Shown piece after piece: positions 10,540 to 19,092 of a stretch of 64,000 nucleotides of DNA. A program made the translations under genes and the position numbers. The notes under the pieces were generated by a model, which ran no database searches, was not told the DNA's origin, and saw nothing but the letters and a program-made list of their open reading frames with translations. How positions within the stretch are numbered: position 1 is the stretch's first letter; each line of letters begins with the position of its first letter. The stretch comes from DASRIA01 sp963816975 (GTDB lineage: Bacteria > Actinomycetota > Thermoleophilia > Solirubrobacterales > JBBDJG01): contig CAWFMD010000001.1 in the NCBI GenBank assembly GCA_963816975.1, positions 1 to 64,000 of the forward strand, given 5' to 3'.

Positions 10540-11614
10540 TCACCGTCGCGCCGGCGCGGCCTCGAACGCCTCCACCTGCTTCAGCACCAGCGCGCGGGGA
10601 TCCTCTCCGGCGGCCAGGCCCGCGTACCACTCGGCGATGCTGGCCAGCGCCTGGTCGAGGTCCCAGCGTGGGCGCCCAGCCCAGCCGCGCGCGCGCCTTG
10701 GAGGAGTCGAGGCGCAGGGCGTGGGCCTCGTGCGGGTGCTCCCCCGCGTCGTGCTCCCACGGAATTCCGCCGCCCCATAGCTCCGAGAGCCGGTCGGCGA
10801 TCGCCGCCTGCACGACAGCGTCGTCGCGCTCGTCGGGCCCGAAGTTCCACGCCTCGCGCGTAGTCGTGGAGTCCCACATCGCCTCGCGCCAGCACGCAGG
10901 TAGCCGCTCAGCGGGTTCAGCACGTGCTGCCAGGGCCGGATCGCGTCGGGATTGCGGATCGGGACCGCCCGCCGCGCCAGCGCGCCGCGGATCAGGTCGG
11001 GCACCAGCCGGTCCTCGCCCCAGTCGCCGCCGCCGATCACGTTGCCGGCGCGCGCGCTCGCGACGGCGATCGGCGCGCCGCTCGCGAAGAACGAGTCGCG
11101 GTAGGCGGAGGTCACCAGCTCCGCGCAGGCCTTGCTGTTGCTGTAGGGGTCGTGGCCGCCCTTCGGCTCGTCCTCGCGGAAAGCGCGGTCGCGCTCGAGG
11201 TTCTCGTACACCTTGTCGGTGGTCACGTTGATCACCACCCGCGGCGGCTCACCGGCGCCGGCGCGCAGGCCTCGAGCACGTTCACGGGCCCGAGCACGTT
11301 CGTCTCGTACGTCTCCACCGGGTCGGCGTACGAGCGCCGCACGAGCGACTGCGCGGCCATGTGGATCACGACCTCCGGCCGGTGCTCGGCGACGGCCCGC
11401 TCGAGCGCGGCGAGGTCGCGCACGTCGGCCTCAGCGAGCCGGCGACCTCACCCACGCGGGCCAGCTCGTAAAGCGACGGGTCCGTCGGCGGCGCCAGCGC
11501 GTAGCCGGTGACCTCGGCGCCCAGGCTGTGCAGCCACAGCGCCAGCCAGCTGCCCTTGAATCCGGTGTGCCCCGTGAGGAGCACGCGGCTGTCGCGCCAG
11601 AACGCCGCGCTCAC
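10540..11614 (-). CDS. rfbG: CDP-glucose 4,6-dehydratase, frameshifted
   Basis: GTG 11614 begins VSAAFWRDSRVLLTGHTGFKGSWLALWLHSLG, the highly typical RfbG opening. It continues with LYELARVGEV, VVIHMAAQSLVRRSYADPVETYETNVLG, VINVTTDKVYENLE, GGHDPYSNSKACAELV (YxxxK), ASARAGNVIGGGDWGEDRLVPD, NPDAIRPWQHVLNPLSGYL and a C-terminal LDQALASIAEWYAGL. The enzyme converts CDP-glucose to CDP-4-keto-6-deoxyglucose. The start overlaps the stop of rfbF by GTGA. Indels occur near 11240, 11430 and in the 10650-10890 stretch. Family identity is secure despite them. Confidence 0.85.
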
Positions 11615-12385
11615 TCCCACTTCTTCCAGGGCGCCGCGCCCGACTCCCACAGCTCCTCGAGGTAGCGCTTGTCGCGCAGCGTGTCCATCGGATGCCAGAA
11701 GCCGTCGTAGCGGTATGAGGCGAGTTGGCCCTCGGCGGCGAGGCGCTCCATCGGCTCGCGCTCCCAGATCGTGGTGTCGCCGCTCGATGTAGCGGCCGAC
11801 CTCGGGGGACAGGACGAAGAAGCCGCCGTTGATCCAACCCCCGTCGCCGTGCGGCTTTTCCTCGAACCCGTGCACGCGCTGGTCCTCCATCTCGAGGGCG
11901 CCGAAGCGGCCCGGCGGCTGCACCGCGGTGACGGTTGCGATCGCGGCCTGGTCCCGATGGAAGGCGATCAGCTTGCCGATGTCGATCGCGGACAGGCCGT
12001 CGCCGTACGTGAAACAGAACTCCTCGTCACCCACGTGGTCGAGCACGCGGCGCAGCCGGCCGCCGGTCTGGGTCTGCTCGCCGGTGTCCACGAGCGTCAC
12101 GCGCCACGGCTCGGCGCTGGACTGGTGCACTTCCATCGCTGCGGTCCGCGACATCGAACGTGACGTCGGAAGTGTGCAGGAAGTAGTTGGCGAAGTACTC
12201 CTTGATCATGGTAGCCGCGGTAGCCCAGGCACACGACGAACTCGTTCGACCCCGTGCGCGGAGTACATCTTCATGATGTGCCAGAGGATCGGCTTGCTGC
12301 CGATCTCGATCATCGGCTTGGGACGCGTGTCGCTCTCCTCGCTGATACGCGTGCCGGTCCCGCCGGCGAGAATCACAGCCTTCAC
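11611..12385 (-). CDS. rfbF: Glucose-1-phosphate cytidylyltransferase, frameshifted
   Basis: GTG 12385 begins VKAVILAGGTGTRISEESDTRPKP, the nucleotidyltransferase signature. It then shows EIGSKPILWHIMKMY, MIKEYFANYFLHTSDVTFD, EPWRVTLVDTGEQTQTGGRLRR, DEEFCFTYGDGLSAIDI, RFGALEMEDQRVHGFEEKP, DGGWINGGFFVLSPEVGRYIE and a C-terminal tail ending WKKWE. This is the full RfbF pattern: it joins CTP and glucose-1-phosphate to CDP-glucose, the first step of the cassette. About 258 residues are expected and found. Frame changes lie near 12220, 12160 and 11780. It is the first gene of the operon reading toward rfbG. Frameshifts end with this gene; everything to its right is intact. Confidence 0.85.
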
Positions 12386-12409
12386 GCGGCCCGAGGATAA
12401 TGTGTTCCG

Positions 12410-12634
12410 ATGGGATCGATCGAGCAGCGCCCGGCGGACGGGCCGGCCGCACCGCCGGACCTGACGCTCGACCAGGTCCTGGAGCGCCTCGCGCTGGCGG
12501 GCGCGCCACCCGCCGATCAGCGGCGCGCGGTGGGGGCGCTGGCCTACGGCGGCCGCCTGCCGCTCCAGTGGCTGACGGTCCTGCGCCGGGCGGGGTTCCT
12601 GCCTTACGACGACAGCCGCCCGGAGGACCCGTGA
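12410..12634 (+). CDS. Small hypothetical protein coupled to metallophosphoesterase
   Basis: 74 residues from ATG 12410. After an acidic, proline-rich start, residues 18-68 look like a short helical domain (LTLDQVLERLALAGAPP ... LPLQWLTVLRRAGFLPYDD). No family recognised. Its stop is embedded in the GTGA that starts the metallophosphoesterase gene, so it is the upstream partner of that gene. It is divergent from rfbF, 24 bases apart start to start; the two promoters must lie in or overlap the coding sequence. It is the first unbroken gene after the frameshift-rich stretch. Confidence 0.6.
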   Translation: MGSIEQRPADGPAAPPDLTLDQVLERLALAGAPPADQRRAVGALAYGGRLPLQWLTVLRRAGFLPYDDSRPEDP

Positions 12635-13722
12635 GCGCCCGGCCCCTGCGCCCGGTCAACCCGCGCCCCTTCGGGCCGGTCGCCGCGCCCGGCGAGTTCA
12701 CGTTCGCCGTCGCGGGCGACGGCCGGCCCACGGTGGCGGGCATGCCGTTTCCCCAGGTGACGGCCGACATCATGCGCGAGCTCGGCCTGCTGCGCCCGGC
12801 CTTCACCCTGTACACCGGCGACGCGATCTTCGGCTACAAGCAGTCGCGCCAGCAGATGCTGAACGAGCTCGACCGGTTCCGGGCGCTGGCCGACTCCAGT
12901 CGCGTGCCGCTGTTCAACGTGCCCGGCAACCACGAGGCCCAGTCGAGCGCCGCGGCGATGGAGGTGCTCGCGGAGTGGGGCCACGACCTGTACGGGTCCT
13001 TCGACTTCGAGGGCTGGCACTTCGTCGGCCTCAACACCGACGAGCCCAACCGCGAGGGCCGTGTGACGGGCGACCAGATGGCGTGGCTGGAGCAGGATCT
13101 GCGCGCGGCCGCCGCGCAAGCGCAGGGGACGTTCGTGTTCATGCACCGTCCGCTGTTCTCGTGGTTCCAGGGCGACTTCAACCCCGACGACGCCAAGCTG
13201 CTGATGGGGCTGTTCGCGGCGCACGGCGTGCAGGCGGTGTTCGCCGCGCACGACCACTTCTACTACGAGGAGGAGCACGACGGCGTGCGCTACGTGACCG
13301 TGGGTGGCGCGGGCGGGCCGCTCTACACCCAGCCTCCCTCCGGCGGCTTCTCCCACTACGTGCTCGTCACGTGCGGTCCCGCGGGCGCCGCGTACAACGT
13401 CGTCGCGCCGCACCGCCTGGATGTCACCACGCTTGCCGGCGACGACGGGCTCGAACCCCTGACCACGGTGCGGCTCGCGAACATCACCGACCGGGATCTG
13501 GTCGCGCGCGGCCTGCGGCTGCGGATTCCTCGCCTGGGCGACCCGTCGCTTTACCGGGTGTCCGCCCTGGCGCGGGACTTCGCGCTCGACGAGGTGGCGC
13601 TCGATGCGACGATCACCGAGATCCAGGATCGCGGTGACGGCAGCGTGTCGCTGACGGTGCAGGTGCCGCTGCCCACCGGCTGCGCGGTGTGGGTGACGGT
13701 CGAGGCGCGCGACCCGGGCTAG
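12631..13722 (+). CDS. Calcineurin-like metallophosphoesterase
   Basis: GTG 12631 by GTGA overlap; 363 residues. The two-metal phosphoesterase motifs are all present: GDGR near residue 30, YTGD near 63, GNHE near 99, MHRP near 170 and AAHDHF near 205. The C-terminal third (residues 245-363) is a beta-rich domain of unknown role. No signal peptide is seen, so it may be cytoplasmic or leave by another route. The substrate is unknown; related proteins include phosphodiesterases and purple-acid-phosphatase-like enzymes. It sits inside a polysaccharide locus without an obvious link to it. Confidence 0.85.
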   Translation: MSARPLRPVNPRPFGPVAAPGEFTFAVAGDGRPTVAGMPFPQVTADIMRELGLLRPAFTLYTGDAIFGYKQSRQQMLNELDRFRALADSSRVPLFNVPGNHEAQSSAAAMEVLAEWGHDLYGSFDFEGWHFVGLNTDEPNREGRVTGDQMAWLEQDLRAAAAQAQGTFVFMHRPLFSWFQGDFNPDDAKLLMGLFAAHGVQAVFAAHDHFYYEEEHDGVRYVTVGGAGGPLYTQPPSGGFSHYVLVTCGPAGAAYNVVAPHRLDVTTLAGDDGLEPLTTVRLANITDRDLVARGLRLRIPRLGDPSLYRVSALARDFALDEVALDATITEIQDRGDGSVSLTVQVPLPTGCAVWVTVEARDPG

Positions 13723-13739
13723 CCGGCTCGGACTTCCGG

Positions 13740-14837
13740 CTACCCGGGAACTACGCCTGTCGATCGCAGCGCCGCGCCGAACGCATCGGCGGCCGCCTCG
13801 TAGCTGTAGTTCTCCACCTGTGCGCGGCCGAACCGGCTGACCCGTTCGCGCAGCGCCTCGTCCGCCAGCAGCAGCTGCACCGAGCCGGCCAGGTCCTTGT
13901 CGTCCCCGGCGCGCGCGATCAGCCCGGTCGCGCCATGCACGACCAGACCGCCCGCGGCGGCGCCGACCGCCGACGAAGCGATCAGGGGCGTGCCCGCGTG
14001 CATCGCCTCGTTGCACACCAGCCCCCAGGGCTCGAGGAAGCGGCGGGTCGACAGCGACGGAACCACGACGACGTCAGCGGCCGAGTACGCGACCGCCAGC
14101 CGCGCCCGCGGCAGCTGGCCCACGTAGCGCACCCCCGGCTCGTCCGCGCGCCGCAGCGGCCCCTCACCGGCGAGCACCAGCGTCGCCCCGGGGATCTCGA
14201 GCCGCCGCCATGCGCGCAGCAGCACCTCGACGCCCTTCTCCCGGACCAGGCGCCCGACGTAGAGCACCAGCGCTCCGGTCGCCGGCAGGCCGGCCTCGTC
14301 GCGCCAGCCGGCCGTCTCGGCGCCCGTCACCGGGCGCCCGAACAGGTCCGCCTCGACGGCTTGCGGCGCGACCAGCGTGATGCGGTCGGAGCTGCGATAG
14401 CGGCGCAGGTAGCGGGAGACGTGCTCGCCGTAGGTGAGCACCGCGTCGGCCTGCCTGTAGACGCGGCGCATGAACGGCAGGGAGCCGATGTGGGCCAGCG
14501 TCAGCGGGTGCCGCCACAGCGACGCCCACAGGACGAAGGGGCGCTGCGCCTGGCGCGCCCCGTACCACGCCGCCGGGACCGCCACCCGGCCGGACAGCGC
14601 CACGATCACGGCGGCGCTGGAGCCGGCCACCTGTCCGGCGTCGGCCTGGCGGTCGAGCCGGTGGGCCGGGAACGGCGCCTCCTCCAGCTGCCGGTCGAGA
14701 TCCCGGTCGGCCGCCGCCACGTACCCGCCCTCGCCGCCGAAGCAGTGCACCTCCACGCCATAGCGCTCGTGCAGCAGCCGGTAGAGCGGGACCCTGTAGG
14801 GCGGCAGGTAGTTGGTGATCAGGGAGATCGGAGGCAT
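13740..14837 (-). CDS. GT4 family glycosyltransferase
   Basis: 365 residues, GT-B fold. The N-terminal domain begins SLITNYLPPYRVPLYRLL, a start seen in capsule and O-antigen transferases. The C-terminal donor domain has LYVGRLVREKGVEVLLRAW, LVLAGEGPLRR, VRYVGQLPRARL and the E-x7-E region FLEPWGLVCNEAMHAGTPLIAS. It is probably a retaining transferase using an NDP-sugar at the cytoplasmic membrane. It is divergent from the next GT4 gene, only 16 bases apart. Donor and acceptor are not predictable. Confidence 0.85.
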   Translation of the reverse strand: MPPISLITNYLPPYRVPLYRLLHERYGVEVHCFGGEGGYVAAADRDLDRQLEEAPFPAHRLDRQADAGQVAGSSAAVIVALSGRVAVPAAWYGARQAQRPFVLWASLWRHPLTLAHIGSLPFMRRVYRQADAVLTYGEHVSRYLRRYRSSDRITLVAPQAVEADLFGRPVTGAETAGWRDEAGLPATGALVLYVGRLVREKGVEVLLRAWRRLEIPGATLVLAGEGPLRRADEPGVRYVGQLPRARLAVAYSAADVVVVPSLSTRRFLEPWGLVCNEAMHAGTPLIASSAVGAAAGGLVVHGATGLIARAGDDKDLAGSVQLLLADEALRERVSRFGRAQVENYSYEAAADAFGAALRSTGVVPG

Positions 14838-14853
14838 AGGCTGCGCGGCGGCG

Positions 14854-15993
14854 ATGGCGCCCTTGAACGTACTGATACTTCACAACCGGTATCGCGAGGC
14901 CGGCGGCGAGGAGCGCTCCGTGGCCCAGATCACGCGGCTGCTGCGCGCGCGCGGCCACGCCGTCGAGGTGCTGGAGCGCACGAGCGCGACCAGCGGCCGG
15001 GCGCGCGCGGGCACGGCGCTGCTGGCGGGCGGCCTCGACCCGGGCGCGGTCGCGCGCGCCGTGCGGGCGCGGCGCGCCGACGTCGTGCACGCGCACAACA
15101 TCCACCCGCTGTTCGGCGCCCGCGCGCTGACCGCGGCGCGAGGGGCGGGCGCGCGTGTCGTGATGCACCTCCACAACTATCGCCTCGTGTGCGCGATCGC
15201 GATCGACCACCGCGACGGCGAGGTGTGCACGCGCTGCCGCGGGCGCAACACGCTCCCCGGCGTGCGGCTGCGCTGCCGCGGCAACCTGCCCGAGGCGGTC
15301 GCCTACGGCGTGGGGCTCGCGCGCCAGCAGCGGCGCACGATCGATGCAGTGCACCGCTTCATCGCCCCCAGCGCGTTCGCCGCGCGCCGCATCGCCGACC
15401 AGGCGCTCGGCGATGCGCCGATCGCGGTGCTGCACAACTTCGCCGGCGACGAGGAGTTTGCCGCCGCGCCCCCGGCCGGGCGCGGCGGGCACGCGCTGTT
15501 CGCCGCCCGGCTGGCGGAAGAGAAGGGCGCCGACACGGCGATCCTCGCGGCGGCCGCGTCCGGCGTGCCGCTCGCGGTCGCGGGCGCCGGCCCCGACGCC
15601 CCGCGGCTCGAACGGCTGGCGCGAGAGCACGCCGCGCCGGTCACGTTCCTGGGCCGGATCCCGCCCGAGCAGATGGCGGCGGTGCGCGCGCACGCGGCGT
15701 TCGTGCTGGCGCCGTCGCGCTGGGACGAGCCGTGCCCGTACTCGGTGATCGAGGCGATGGCGGCGGGCCTGCCCGTGCTTGCCTCCGACCGCGGGGGGCT
15801 GCCGGAGATGGTGGGGGAGGACGCCGCGCTGCCCGATCGCGACGTCGATCGCTGGGCCGCGGCGATGCGCACGCTGTGGGAGGACGCCGCCGAACGCAAC
15901 CGCCGGGCCGCGCAGGCGCTGGCGCGCGCCCGGGACCTGTTCGGCGCGGAGCGCTTCTACAGTGCGCTGATGGACGTGTACGAGGGTGGCTGA
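14854..15993 (+). CDS. GT4 family glycosyltransferase
   Basis: 379 residues from ATG 14854 (MAPLNVLILHNRYREAGGEE). An upstream GTG at 14812 would add 14 unlikely residues and overlap the divergent gene. HNRY..GGEERS and VVHAHNIHPLFG are typical of GT4 acceptor domains. A cysteine cluster (CAIAIDHRDGEVCTRCRGRN, then RLRCRGN, residues 110-147) is a feature of one GT4 subgroup and may bind a metal. The donor domain has LFAARLAEEKGAD, VTFLGRIPPEQM and PCPYSVIEAMAAGLPVLAS. The 3' end overlaps the GT26 gene by 8 bases. Confidence 0.85.
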   Translation: MAPLNVLILHNRYREAGGEERSVAQITRLLRARGHAVEVLERTSATSGRARAGTALLAGGLDPGAVARAVRARRADVVHAHNIHPLFGARALTAARGAGARVVMHLHNYRLVCAIAIDHRDGEVCTRCRGRNTLPGVRLRCRGNLPEAVAYGVGLARQQRRTIDAVHRFIAPSAFAARRIADQALGDAPIAVLHNFAGDEEFAAAPPAGRGGHALFAARLAEEKGADTAILAAAASGVPLAVAGAGPDAPRLERLAREHAAPVTFLGRIPPEQMAAVRAHAAFVLAPSRWDEPCPYSVIEAMAAGLPVLASDRGGLPEMVGEDAALPDRDVDRWAAAMRTLWEDAAERNRRAAQALARARDLFGAERFYSALMDVYEGG

Positions 15994-16789
15994 CGCTGCG
16001 ATGGCATCTGTGCGCCGGCGCGAGTTGCTGGGCGTGCCGATCGCGGTCACCACCTACGCGGACGCGATGGACGTGATGGACACGATGATCGCCCGCCGCG
16101 AGCGCGGGTATGTGTGCGCGCTGCCCGTCCACGGCGTGATGGTCGCCCAGCACGATCCGGGGCTGCGGGCCGCGCTGCGGGGGCCGAGCGTGCTCAACGT
16201 CCCCGACGGCAGGCCGCTGGTGTGGGCGCTCAACCTGCTCGGCGAGCACCTGCCGGACCGGGTCTACGGGCCGGAGCTGACGGACCGCTACTGCGGCCGC
16301 GCCGCGCAGCGGGGGCATCGCGTGTGGCTGTACGGCGGGCACGACCCCGAGGCACTGGACCAGCTGGCGCAGGCGCTCGAGCGCCGTCACCCCGGCATCG
16401 ACATCGCCGGCCGCTGGTCGCCCCCGCATCGCCCGCTGAGCGCGGCGGAGGAGCACGAGGTGGCCGCGCGCATCAACGCCGACCGCCCGGACATCGTGTG
16501 GGTCGGGATCGGCGTGCCGAAGCAGGAGAAATGGATGGCGCGGATGCGCCCGCTGCTGGACGCGCCCGTGCTGGCCGGGGTGGGGGCCGCCTTCGACTTC
16601 CTGGCCGGCCGCAAGCGCCAGGCGCCGGCGTGGATGCAGCGGCGCGGGCTCGAGTGGCTCTTCCGCCTCTCCCAGGAGCCGCGCCGGCTGCTCGTGCGCT
16701 ATCTGCGCTACAACCCGGCGTTCGTGGCGGGCTTTGCGCGCCAGTACCTGCGGGAGCGCCGCCGCCGCGACTCGCAGGGCGTTCTTTAG
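15986..16789 (+). CDS. WecG/TagA/CpsF family glycosyltransferase (GT26)
   Basis: 267 residues from GTG 15986. Family landmarks: LLGVPIAVTTYADAMDVM, a motif around residue 45-70 (LPVHGVMVAQHD ... SVLNVPDGRPLVWA), YGPELTDRYC, VWLYGGHDPEAL, IVWVGIGVPKQEKWMARM, and VGAAFDFLAGRKRQAPAWMQRRGLEWLFRL with RYLRYNPAF. GT26 enzymes add ManNAc(A)-type or glucose residues to a polyprenyl-pyrophosphate-linked sugar, the second step of repeat-unit assembly. This fits with the sugar dehydrogenase next door, which could make the uronate donor. Overlap with the upstream GT4 gene suggests one operon, 14854-19092. Confidence 0.9.
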   Translation: MADAAMASVRRRELLGVPIAVTTYADAMDVMDTMIARRERGYVCALPVHGVMVAQHDPGLRAALRGPSVLNVPDGRPLVWALNLLGEHLPDRVYGPELTDRYCGRAAQRGHRVWLYGGHDPEALDQLAQALERRHPGIDIAGRWSPPHRPLSAAEEHEVAARINADRPDIVWVGIGVPKQEKWMARMRPLLDAPVLAGVGAAFDFLAGRKRQAPAWMQRRGLEWLFRLSQEPRRLLVRYLRYNPAFVAGFARQYLRERRRRDSQGVL

Positions 16790-16822
16790 AATCGCCCGCG
16801 CGCCCGCCGTGTTCAGGCATAG

Positions 16823-18112
16823 ATGAGCGACCCCTCCTTCCGACACGAAGTCTCCGTCGTCGGCCTCGGCCGAGTGGGGCTGCCGCTCGCCCTGAGCTTC
16901 GCGGACCGCGGTCTGCCGACGATCGGCGTGGATCGCGACAGCGCGATCGTCGAGCGCGTGCGCGACGGCATGATGCCGTTCCGCGAGCACGGCACCCAGG
17001 AATTGCTCGACCGCGTGCGCGGCGACGACAAGCTGGCGCTGTCGACGCGCATCGAGGACGCCGCCGAGGCCCGCCACATCGTCCTGACGCTGGGCACGCC
17101 GGCCTTCTCGCACATCGAGATCGACATCTCCGACATCCGCGCGGCGCTCGACGCGCTGCTGCCCGTGCTGCGCCCCGGCCATCACATCGTGCTGCGCTCG
17201 ACGGTGGCGCCCGGCACGACCGAGTTCGTGGCCGGCTACATCGAGCAGCAGCGGGGTCTCGCGGTGGGCCGCGACGTGTTCGTCGCCCACGCGCCCGAGC
17301 GCATCGCCGAGAATCACTTCGTGGAGGAGATCGCGTCGCTGCCACACATCGTGGGCGGCGTCGACGACGAGTCCACGGAGCGCGTCGCACGGCTGTTCGA
17401 GGTGTTCGGATCGCGCATCGAGCGCACGACCCCCGTGCAGGCCGAGCTGGCGAAGATCTGGACCAACATCTTCCGCTACGCGAACTTCGCGCTGCCGAAT
17501 CTGCTGATGATGAACTGCGAGCAGTACGGCGCAAACGTCTTCGAGGTGATCGACCTGATCAACCGCGACTACCCGCGCGGGGGCATCGCGGCGCCGGGGC
17601 TGACGGGTGGGACGTGCCTGCGCAAGGACTTCGCGTTCTCGGAGGAGCGCTCCAGTGCACCCGGGATGCTGATGTCGGTCTCGCGCGTCAACGAGAGCGT
17701 GCCGCTGTTCCTGGTGGAGGGGATCAAGAGCCGGCTGGGATCGCTGCGCGGCCGCAAGGTGGCGGTGCTCGGCCTCACGTTCAAGCGCGACTCCGACGAC
17801 CTGCGCGACTCCCTGTCGGCAAAGCTGATCCGCCTGCTGGAACGCGAGCTGGCCGAGGTCGCCACCCACGATCCGCATGCCCCGCTGCCGGACGCGGGCC
17901 TCGCGGACGCGGTCCGCGCCGCCGCCGCGGTGGTGATCGCCACCAACCACTCCGAGTTCTCGGCGCCGGCGACGCTGGGCACGGTCGCCGAGGGCGCGCC
18001 CGGCGCGCTGGTCGTCGACCCGTGGAACTCGTTCGGCGCGTCCCAGGTGTTCGCGCCGGTCGAGCAGGTGGTCTCGCTCAGCGCCGCGCTCCAGACCACA
18101 GGGCAGCGTTGA
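16823..18112 (+). CDS. UDP-sugar 6-dehydrogenase (UDP-glucose/UDP-ManNAc dehydrogenase family)
   Basis: 429 residues. N-terminal NAD domain: VSVVGLGRVGLPLALSFADRG. The central domain has HIVLRSTVAPGTT, HAPERIAENH and AKIWTNIFRYANFALPN. The catalytic cysteine lies in GLTGGTCLRKDFAF. The C-terminal domain has VAVLGLTFKRDSDDLRDS and VIATNHSEF. Two NAD-dependent oxidations convert a UDP-hexose to the uronic acid. LGTPAFSHIEID resembles the WecC side of the family, so UDP-ManNAc is as likely as UDP-glucose. It is followed by a TTGA overlap with the epimerase gene. Confidence 0.88.
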   Translation: MSDPSFRHEVSVVGLGRVGLPLALSFADRGLPTIGVDRDSAIVERVRDGMMPFREHGTQELLDRVRGDDKLALSTRIEDAAEARHIVLTLGTPAFSHIEIDISDIRAALDALLPVLRPGHHIVLRSTVAPGTTEFVAGYIEQQRGLAVGRDVFVAHAPERIAENHFVEEIASLPHIVGGVDDESTERVARLFEVFGSRIERTTPVQAELAKIWTNIFRYANFALPNLLMMNCEQYGANVFEVIDLINRDYPRGGIAAPGLTGGTCLRKDFAFSEERSSAPGMLMSVSRVNESVPLFLVEGIKSRLGSLRGRKVAVLGLTFKRDSDDLRDSLSAKLIRLLERELAEVATHDPHAPLPDAGLADAVRAAAAVVIATNHSEFSAPATLGTVAEGAPGALVVDPWNSFGASQVFAPVEQVVSLSAALQTTGQR

Positions 18113-19092
18113 GCCCGGGCCGGGTGCTCGTCACCGGAGGCGCCGGCACGATCGGCACGGCGGTGGTGCGACGTCTGCTGCGCGACGGGGCGCCGATACG
18201 GGTCGCAGACCAGCGCCCCGCACCCGATTGGATGCGGGAGTCGGCCGAGATCCACACGGGCGACCTGCGCGACGCCGATCAGGCGCGGCGGGCGCTCGAG
18301 GGATGCGGCCGCGTGGTGCACCTGGCCGCGATCGTCGGCGGCATCGCGAACTTCCACAAGCTCCCGTACACGCTGCTGGAGACCAACACGGCGCTCTACA
18401 ACTCCCTCTTCCGCGCGGCGATCGAGCGTGACGTCGAGCGGCTGGTCTACGTCTCCTCCAGCATGGCCTTCGAACGCGCGGAGGAGTTCCCCACGCGGGA
18501 GGAGCACCTCGACCGCGCTCCCACCCCGCGCTCTGCCTACGGGTTCTCGAAGCTGGCGGGCGAGTACTGGTGCCGCGCGGCCGCGGACGAGTTCGGCCTG
18601 CGCTACTCGATCGTGCGCCCGTTCAACGCATACGGGCCGGGCGAGATGCCGGGTGACGAGCCGGGCATCGCGCACATCGTTCCCGACCTGATCGAGCGCG
18701 CGCTGCGCCGTCAGCGACCGTTCCCGATCTTCGGGTCGGGGGAGCAGACCCGCACGCTCACGCACGTGGACGACATCGCGGACGGGATCGCCGCCGCGCT
18801 CACCCACGGGGCGGCGGTGGGCGAGGACTTCAACGTGTCGGCCACGGAGGAGCTGACCGTGCGCGAGATCGCGCAGATCGTCTGGGAGGCGTGCGGCAAC
18901 GATCCGGCGGAGCTGGAGCTGGAGCACCTGCCGTCGTTCGAGGTGGACGTGCAGCGCCGCTGGCCGTCGACCGACAAGGCGCGGCGGCTGCTGGGCTGGG
19001 AGGCGCGCATCGGCGTGCGCGAGGGCATCGCCGACACCGTCCGCTGGTTTCGGCGCGATCGGGCGGGATCTAGCCCAGCAGCAGCGGGATGA
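18109..19092 (+). CDS. NAD-dependent epimerase/dehydratase
   Basis: 327 residues from TTG 18109, overlapping the dehydrogenase stop by TTGA. The Rossmann motif VLVTGGAGTIGTAVVRRL begins at residue 6, so the TTG start gives a normal N-terminus. Other landmarks: VVHLAAIVGGIANF, YVSSSMAFE, SAYGFSKLAGEYWC (YxxxK), IVRPFNAYGPGEMP, TRTLTHVDDIADGI and LLGWEARIGVREGIADTVRWF. The GGIANFHK segment resembles GDP-mannose 3,5-epimerase-like and UDP-glucuronate-acting relatives. The 3' end overlaps the convergent GT4 gene by 23 bases. Confidence 0.83.
   Translation: MSPGRVLVTGGAGTIGTAVVRRLLRDGAPIRVADQRPAPDWMRESAEIHTGDLRDADQARRALEGCGRVVHLAAIVGGIANFHKLPYTLLETNTALYNSLFRAAIERDVERLVYVSSSMAFERAEEFPTREEHLDRAPTPRSAYGFSKLAGEYWCRAAADEFGLRYSIVRPFNAYGPGEMPGDEPGIAHIVPDLIERALRRQRPFPIFGSGEQTRTLTHVDDIADGIAAALTHGAAVGEDFNVSATEELTVREIAQIVWEACGNDPAELELEHLPSFEVDVQRRWPSTDKARRLLGWEARIGVREGIADTVRWFRRDRAGSSPAAAG

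Noticed and set aside
5793..12385. Programmed frameshifting as the cause of the broken sugar genes
   Set aside because: Too many breaks per gene, in both directions and without slippery heptamers or downstream structure in common.
13689..16076. A 795-codon open frame on the + strand
   Set aside because: It is a shadow of the two GT4 genes; its composition is low-complexity Arg/Ala and no domain is readable.
15641..17950. A 769-codon open frame on the minus strand
   Set aside because: Antisense to the GT26 and sugar dehydrogenase genes, which have clear motifs; high GC removes stops from many frames.
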